In this document: positions 14,125 to 15,894 of the stretch, one piece after another
Numbering within the stretch: the first letter of the stretch is position 1
Layout: each line of letters opens with the position of its first letter
NCBI GenBank assembly: GCA_002401495.1
Contig: NVTG01000023.1
Location: 1-15,894, forward strand
Reading direction: 5' to 3'
DNA length: 15,894 nucleotides
DNA from: Candidatus Kaiserbacteria bacterium
Lineage (GTDB): Bacteria; Patescibacteria; Paceibacteria; UBA9973; UBA2100
Made by a program: the position numbers and the translations under genes
Notes under the pieces: generated by a model
Database searches by the model: none
What the model was told of the DNA's origin: nothing
Seen by the model: only the letters and a program-made list of their open reading frames with translations

Positions 14125-14236
14125 TATGTTGGTGTTTCATCGAAGGGGGTACACCTGTTCTCATTCCGAACACAGAAGTTAAGCCCTTCTGAGGCGATGG
14201 TAGTCGTAAAGGCAAGAGTAGCTCAACGCCAACATA
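14125..14236 (+). rRNA. rrf: 5S ribosomal RNA
   Basis: Helix I is TATGTTGGTG paired with CGCCAACATA (one G·T). Between them are the 5S landmarks ACACCTGTTC, CCGAACACAGAAGTTAAG, CGATGGTAGT and GCAAGAGTAG, matching loops B, C and E of bacterial 5S. The length of about 110 nt is normal. It follows 23S after a 220-nt spacer and is closed by a strong terminator. Confidence 0.96.
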
Positions 14237-14251
14237 GAGTATTTGAACAAC

Positions 14252-14280
14252 AAAAAGCACACCGAAACGGTGTGCTTTTT
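14252..14280. terminator. Rho-independent terminator of the rRNA unit
   Basis: AAAAAGCACACCG and CGGTGTGCTTTTT form a perfect 13-bp stem around an AAA loop, with the T-run in the 3' arm. Confidence 0.9.
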
Positions 14281-14282
14281 GT

Positions 14283-14288
14283 TATACT
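14283..14288 (+). promoter_or_regulatory. -10 box of the gene following the rRNA unit
   Basis: TATACT lies seven bases before the ATG at 14296, so a transcript from it would be leaderless. No good -35 exists because the terminator stem occupies that place. Confidence 0.45.
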
Positions 14289-14295
14289 AGTGTCT

Positions 14296-15063
14296 ATGGC
14301 AACTTCCCAATGGGCAAGAAGACGACAAACAATGTACGCAGGAGGAATCTTCTTATTTCTTTTTTTTACAATAACTCCATATATATTGATCACGTCCTAC
14401 GATAAGCCAACATGTTTTGATGGTAAGAAAAACCAAGGTGAAGTGAGTGTAGACCTTGGAGGACCATGTACACTTTTAGATGAAAGTACGGTTATTCCCC
14501 ACACTATTTTATGGGCACGAACATTCGAAGTTAGAGATGGTTTTTATAATGCAGTAGCATACATTGAAAATCCCAATCAAGAGGCAGGAGTGAAGGATGC
14601 GGTGTATCAATTTAAATTCTACGACGCGCAGAACGTTATCATAGGGGAGCGCTTTGGACGGGTATCCGTTCCACCCGGGAAAGTATTTCCAATTTTTGAA
14701 AGCAGAATTGATACAGGAAAACGTATTCCAGTTAGAACATTCTTTAGTTTTGTTAACGACTTTGCTTGGGAGAAGATGCAAGATTCAGCAAGAGGTATAA
14801 CGATTAACAATACAAGAATCAGTAATGCAAATACGTCTCCTAGAATAGATGCAGATGTTCGTAACAATTTATTTGAATCCAGAAAAAATATAGTATTTAT
14901 CGCAACAATATTTGATTCAAATGGTAATGCGATTGCCTCATCAAGAACTTTAGTTGAAAGATTAAAGGCAGACGAAAAGAAAACCATTGCATTTACTTGG
15001 CCAGAGGGCTTTTCATCTGATATAGCGCGCATTGATATAGTACCTCTTGCGATTCCAAAGTAG
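14296..15063 (+). CDS. Membrane-anchored extracytoplasmic protein, possible FxLYD-like domains
   Basis: From ATG 14296 the product has 255 residues: MATSQWARRRQTMYAGGIFL opens with a basic stretch and a membrane helix (about 14-34). The outside part starts with a Cys pair (in PTCFDG and GGPCTLL). A first beta-rich module (about 75-130; FYNAVAYIENPNQ, AVYQFKFYDAQN, IIGERFGRVSVPPG) and a second (about 165-245; PRIDADVRNN, IVFIATIFDSNGN, ASSRTLVERLKADE) resemble FxLYD-type sandwich domains. The longer open frame back to 14122 is rejected because it would run through 5S rRNA and the terminator; 14296 lies after both and just behind a -10 box. It ends six bases before the RodA/FtsW gene, so the two form an operon, which suggests a role in wall synthesis or elongation. 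The family is not firmly recognised. Confidence 0.78.
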   Translation: MATSQWARRRQTMYAGGIFLFLFFTITPYILITSYDKPTCFDGKKNQGEVSVDLGGPCTLLDESTVIPHTILWARTFEVRDGFYNAVAYIENPNQEAGVKDAVYQFKFYDAQNVIIGERFGRVSVPPGKVFPIFESRIDTGKRIPVRTFFSFVNDFAWEKMQDSARGITINNTRISNANTSPRIDADVRNNLFESRKNIVFIATIFDSNGNAIASSRTLVERLKADEKKTIAFTWPEGFSSDIARIDIVPLAIPK

Positions 15064-15069
15064 TTCTAT

Positions 15070-15894
15070 ATGCGCACTCTATCTTTAAAATACATAGGGC
15101 ACATTGACACGCTACTTTTTACTTCTGCTTTACTTATAACAGTAGCAGGACTCGTTACGATGAATGCCTATGTGGAAAACAGCATTTTCTTTGAGAAGCA
15201 AATTATATGGTTAGGAATTTCTTTAGTAGTATTTTTTGCATTTAGCTTCATAGATTTCAGATTTTTACGAAGAACGAGCGTTGTTACGCTACTTTTTGGT
15301 ATAACCGTAATATTACTGTTAGCGGTATTTGTCTTTGGGGATGTTGTTAAAGGTGCTCAAAGTAGGTTTAACTTTGGTGGTTTTGCGGTACAACCTGCGG
15401 AGTATGCAAAGCTTGCGATAATTGCACTTCTAGCTAAATATTTCACTCGTCGTCACATAGAAATAGCACACATTAGACATATATTAGTCTCTGGAGTGTA
15501 TTCCTTTATTTTATTCGCCTTAATACTATTACAGCCAGACTTCGGGTCCGCGATAATGATTTTCTTTGTATGGTTTGGAATGGTGCTCGTTTCTGGTATT
15601 TCGAAAAAACATTTAGTTGTAGTGTTGTTAACGGGAATAATATCAGTTGCTGGTATGTGGGCCTTCGTATTTGCCGATTACCAAAAGGATAGAATCCTTA
15701 CATTCATTCACCCTCTTGCAGACATCCGTGGTACTGGATACAACGCATATCAATCAACCATAGCGGTAGGTTCAGGGGAGTTGTTTGGGAAGGGAATAGG
15801 TTACGGAACTCAAAGTAAGTTACAGTTCCTTCCAGAGTATGAGACTGACTTTATATTTGCCTCCTTTTCAGAAGAGTGGGGATTTGTTGGTGTA
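15070..15894 (+). CDS. rodA: RodA/FtsW (SEDS) peptidoglycan glycosyltransferase, 3' end cut by the window
   Basis: The 275 residues present begin MRTLSLKYIGHIDTLLFTSA and contain about seven to eight membrane helices. SEDS hallmarks are clear: GGFAVQPAEYAKLAIIALLA (QPAE, usually QPSE), LQPDFGSAIMIF, a re-entrant region YQKDRILTFIHPLADIRGTG, YQSTIAVGSGELFGKGIGYG and PEYETDFIFASFSEEWGFVG. The Asp in TDFIF corresponds to the catalytic Asp of RodA. SEDS proteins polymerise lipid II into glycan strands together with a class B PBP. RodA rather than FtsW is favoured by the GSGELFGKG...GTQ pattern and TDFIF, but this is not decisive. The gene runs off the right edge. It follows the previous gene by six bases with no SD, so it is probably coupled to it. 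Confidence 0.88.
   Translation, partial: MRTLSLKYIGHIDTLLFTSALLITVAGLVTMNAYVENSIFFEKQIIWLGISLVVFFAFSFIDFRFLRRTSVVTLLFGITVILLLAVFVFGDVVKGAQSRFNFGGFAVQPAEYAKLAIIALLAKYFTRRHIEIAHIRHILVSGVYSFILFALILLQPDFGSAIMIFFVWFGMVLVSGISKKHLVVVLLTGIISVAGMWAFVFADYQKDRILTFIHPLADIRGTGYNAYQSTIAVGSGELFGKGIGYGTQSKLQFLPEYETDFIFASFSEEWGFVGV

Noticed and set aside
14122..14295. Upstream extension of the membrane protein gene to an ATG at 14122
   Set aside because: It would translate through 5S rRNA and the terminator at 14252-14280; the ATG at 14296 precedes a proper membrane helix.

Overview
The window looks like chromosomal DNA from a small-genome bacterium of the Candidate Phyla Radiation (Patescibacteria; a Parcubacteria-type lineage is the best guess). 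This rests on the whole picture: secreted proteins with glycine-rich peptidoglycan-binding repeats, a zinc-phospholipase-like/Ig/lamin-tail surface protein, an L7/L12 with an acidic extension, short SD-less leaders on many genes, and above all a 23S rRNA gene carrying introns and a large insertion and standing without a 16S gene next to it. The assignment is inference; no 16S is present to confirm it.

Layout. 1-137: tail of a gene entering from the left. 218-1423: secreted protein with two peptidoglycan-binding domains. 1503-2237 (minus): Tat-exported VWA/DUF1194-like protein with a strong SD. 2376-6232: probable operon of three membrane or exported proteins (NTF2-like membrane protein, 1062-residue multidomain exported protein, 48-residue membrane peptide). 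Around 6272-6619 (minus): orphan ORF with its own promoter. 6696-7866: ribosomal stalk operon rplJ-rplL with a leader and possible attenuator. 7938-8603: winged-helix regulator. 8715-9401: MscS-type TM-helix membrane protein. 9492-9671: small Cys/His-rich protein. 9710-9833: short promoter-terminator unit with a possible 11-residue leader ORF. About 9884-14280: structured leader, 23S rRNA, structured spacer, 5S rRNA and terminator. 14296-15894: membrane-anchored protein followed by a truncated RodA/FtsW glycosyltransferase.

The 23S gene is the standout. It has two small ORF-less group I introns, after E. coli positions U1931 and U2593, which share near-identical core segments and so are sister copies. 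It also has a ~312-nt expansion at the tip of helix 45 containing a complete tRNA-like cloverleaf (11381-11479) with Gly-type acceptor, D arm, T arm and encoded CCA, but with a 31-nt anticodon loop. The tRNA-like arm, a second ~160-nt RNA domain closed by a perfect 14-bp helix, and a small hairpin branch from a perfect 15-bp extension of helix 45. Either the ribosome carries a tRNA-shaped arm, or the tRNA is processed out and the 23S is fragmented.

The protein genes mainly concern the cell envelope (wall binding, surface display, cell elongation, mechanosensing) and translation. Two minus-strand genes (1503-2237 and about 6272-6619) look foreign: visibly more GC-rich, with their own promoters and SD-like sites, each closed by a bidirectional terminator.
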